Assembly: GCA_002482435.1 (NCBI GenBank) | Contig: DLFZ01000118.1 | Location: 243-23,299 of the forward strand | Reading direction: 5' to 3' | Origin: Christensenella sp. UBA7707 | Lineage (GTDB): Bacteria; Bacillota; Clostridia; Christensenellales; CAG-138 | Length of the DNA: 23,057 bases | Part shown: in pieces, positions 21,858 to 23,057 of the stretch | Position numbering within the stretch: position 1 is the first letter of the stretch | Layout: each line of letters opens with the position of its first letter | Made by a program: the position numbers and the translations under genes | The notes under the pieces: generated by a model | What the model saw: only the letters and a program-made list of their open reading frames with translations | What the model was told of the DNA's origin: nothing | Databases searched by the model: none

Positions 21858-23000
21858 TTACGATTTCATATATTCCGTGTTGGTAATGGAAATTTCCGTA
21901 TCGGCAACAATAACGGCATTGCGGAAATGCTCTTCCCAGTTTTCCTTCAACTGCTCCCACAGGTGCGGATCCGTATCGTGAATGTAATTCCCAAAACCAA
22001 AAATGTCGGCACCATATTCCTGCTGCACCCGCTCTGCGGTTTCTTCGATTCCTTTGTTCAGTTGTATTTGTGCAAATGTCTCGTACTTTTTAATCGTTGC
22101 TTTGTCGAGCATATCGATCACTTCGTCGGTTTGACTTAGAAAAGTTTCTATACGAACTTTAACATGAAATGTGACCCGCCCGTCTTCCCCTACCTCGTAG
22201 GAAAGCTTCGTGGTGCTTTTTGCAACGGAAAGCGTAAAATAGTTGCTGGACCCTTCGGAAATCTGGCAGGTAAGTACCCCTCCATGCATTTCATCGATCA
22301 TGAAAAGCATCATTTTTGTTTCCAATGGGCTGAGCATCCCTACCATGAAGTTGTCCTTAAAAACCGCAAGGCCCGCGGTTTCCACAACCTTCTCACCATC
22401 GTTGTCGGCTTCGTGAAAAATCGGCAACACCAGTGCCATGCCTTCCGCACTCAAAAGGTTGAACGCCTCGTAGGCTGCCACGTGGTAGCTAAGGGAGGCG
22501 GTTCGATAGTCCTCCTTGAGAATTTTGTCCATTTCATTGGAGATTACGCTTTGATCCAAGCCCTTTAGCCGCAAAAGGTCACCCGCTGGCTGACCTACAC
22601 TCACCACAATACTGGCGGTTTCCCTAACATCGGCGTCGCGAAGTATCCAATCGAGTATTTTTTCAATTTCACCGTCGAGCATAAGCTGCTCGCTAACAAT
22701 AAGCACGGTGGAATGCCCGAAATACATTCGATAGATAACGCGCTTGTTCGCGTTGCGAACGGCTTCGGCAATGGTTCTTCCGCTGGATTCCACAATTTTC
22801 GCTTTCAATCCCTCTTGCTTGATGTTTGCGGAAATATCCATCATTTCATAGGTAACGATATAGTCTCCCGATTCCTTATTTTTGTCTACGGCAATTCCAG
22901 CCACATAAATAATCTCATTAAGACCGCGGTAATCCCAGCAGCCGCAAACCAGCGTGCAGACGCATAGAACAAGCAAAAGGCAAATACAGCGCTTAAGCAT
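21858..23000 (-). CDS. Spore germinant receptor C subunit (Ger(x)C lipoprotein)
   Basis: Lipid-anchored subunit of the germinant receptor, facing the outer side of the spore inner membrane. At 380 residues it has the standard length. A lipoprotein signal ends VCGCWDYRGL; the C-W-D after the lipobox cysteine (Cys21) is a hallmark of Ger(x)C proteins. Domain one follows with YVAGIAVDKN and GRTIAEAVRNANKRVIYRMYFGH, then VLIVSEQLM. The central domain shows AGLAVFKDNFMVGML (about 203-217), and the last domain shows the conserved long helix with IQLNKGIEETAERVQQEYGADIFGFGNYIH (about 311-340). The start is the ATG at 23000, after AAGGAAGGCGG. The upstream frame stays open to the edge, but that part is hydrophilic and lies before the signal peptide. 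It overlaps the GerA-type stop. Confidence 0.95.
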   Translation of the reverse strand: MLKRCICLLLVLCVCTLVCGCWDYRGLNEIIYVAGIAVDKNKESGDYIVTYEMMDISANIKQEGLKAKIVESSGRTIAEAVRNANKRVIYRMYFGHSTVLIVSEQLMLDGEIEKILDWILRDADVRETASIVVSVGQPAGDLLRLKGLDQSVISNEMDKILKEDYRTASLSYHVAAYEAFNLLSAEGMALVLPIFHEADNDGEKVVETAGLAVFKDNFMVGMLSPLETKMMLFMIDEMHGGVLTCQISEGSSNYFTLSVAKSTTKLSYEVGEDGRVTFHVKVRIETFLSQTDEVIDMLDKATIKKYETFAQIQLNKGIEETAERVQQEYGADIFGFGNYIHDTDPHLWEQLKENWEEHFRNAVIVADTEISITNTEYMKS

Positions 23001-23057
23001 TGCGGTTTCCGCCTTCCTTTTGCCGCGTTTTGTTTTTTGTGAGTGCGCCTGGCCTTG
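22993..23057 (-). CDS. C-terminal end of the germinant receptor A subunit (runs off the right edge)
   Basis: A frame open from the edge ends in TAA at 22993-22995, overlapping the C-subunit start by 8 bases. The visible 20 residues end KTRQKEGGNRNA, a polar tail. The position before GerC fits the usual A-C order, and the overlap fits an operon. With so few residues the identity is inferred from position, not sequence. Confidence 0.5.
   Translation of the reverse strand, partial: RPGALTKNKTRQKEGGNRNA

Noticed and set aside
23001..23057. Upstream in-frame extension of the GerC lipoprotein
   Set aside because: It would put a polar, basic stretch in front of the lipoprotein signal peptide; the neighbouring frame ending at 22993 is a better fit as the end of the A subunit.

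Overview
The window looks like chromosome from a spore-forming member of the Clostridia with roughly balanced GC. The evidence is a germinant-receptor operon (GerA, GerC, small D-type and GerB subunits), an FtsK/SpoIIIE translocase, a family resembling DUF5685 next to a J-domain protein, strong AGGAGG-type ribosome sites, several TTG starts and sigma-A-like promoters. I see no rRNA, tRNA, CRISPR, transposase or phage gene. No gap between genes exceeds about 225 bases. Two genes run off the edges: the translocase on the left and the GerA-type subunit on the right.

Layout. 1-1491 (minus): N-terminal half of the DNA translocase, ending just before its Walker A motif, with a structured leader. 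1710-2381 (minus): GntR/FCD regulator. 2535-4913 (minus): class A penicillin-binding protein. 5038-7054 (minus): a tightly packed trio of a DUF5685-like protein, a J-domain protein with a cysteine-rich tail, and a small multi-pass membrane protein. 7277-13281 (plus): a BMP-family nucleoside-binding lipoprotein, a terminator, then a five-gene run of nucleoside ABC ATPase, two permeases, thymidine kinase and a nucleoside 2-deoxyribosyltransferase-like protein. 13380-14537 (minus): YcaQ/AlkX-type DNA glycosylase. 14690-15568 (minus): secreted DUF1002 protein. 15632-16720 (minus): PPP-type phosphatase with a C-terminal SH3-like part. 16864-19485 (minus): calcium-type P-ATPase. 19690-20418 (minus): PIG-L-like protein whose active-site motifs are altered. 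20512-23057 (minus): the germination operon.

How they work together. The plus-strand block reads as one salvage pathway: the lipoprotein captures nucleosides, the ABC transporter imports them, thymidine kinase traps thymidine or deoxyuridine, and the deoxyribosyltransferase-like protein may exchange or cleave the base. The germination block encodes a complete receptor in the order A-C-D-B. The remaining genes are mostly single units with their own promoters and terminators (envelope synthesis, DNA repair, ion transport, signalling).

Most worth a second look: the PIG-L-like protein with HPRE and HPDR in place of HPDD and HPDH; the DUF5685-like protein, which carries two aspartate-rich motifs and sits in an uncharacterised trio; the transport-plus-salvage operon; and the structured leader upstream of the translocase.
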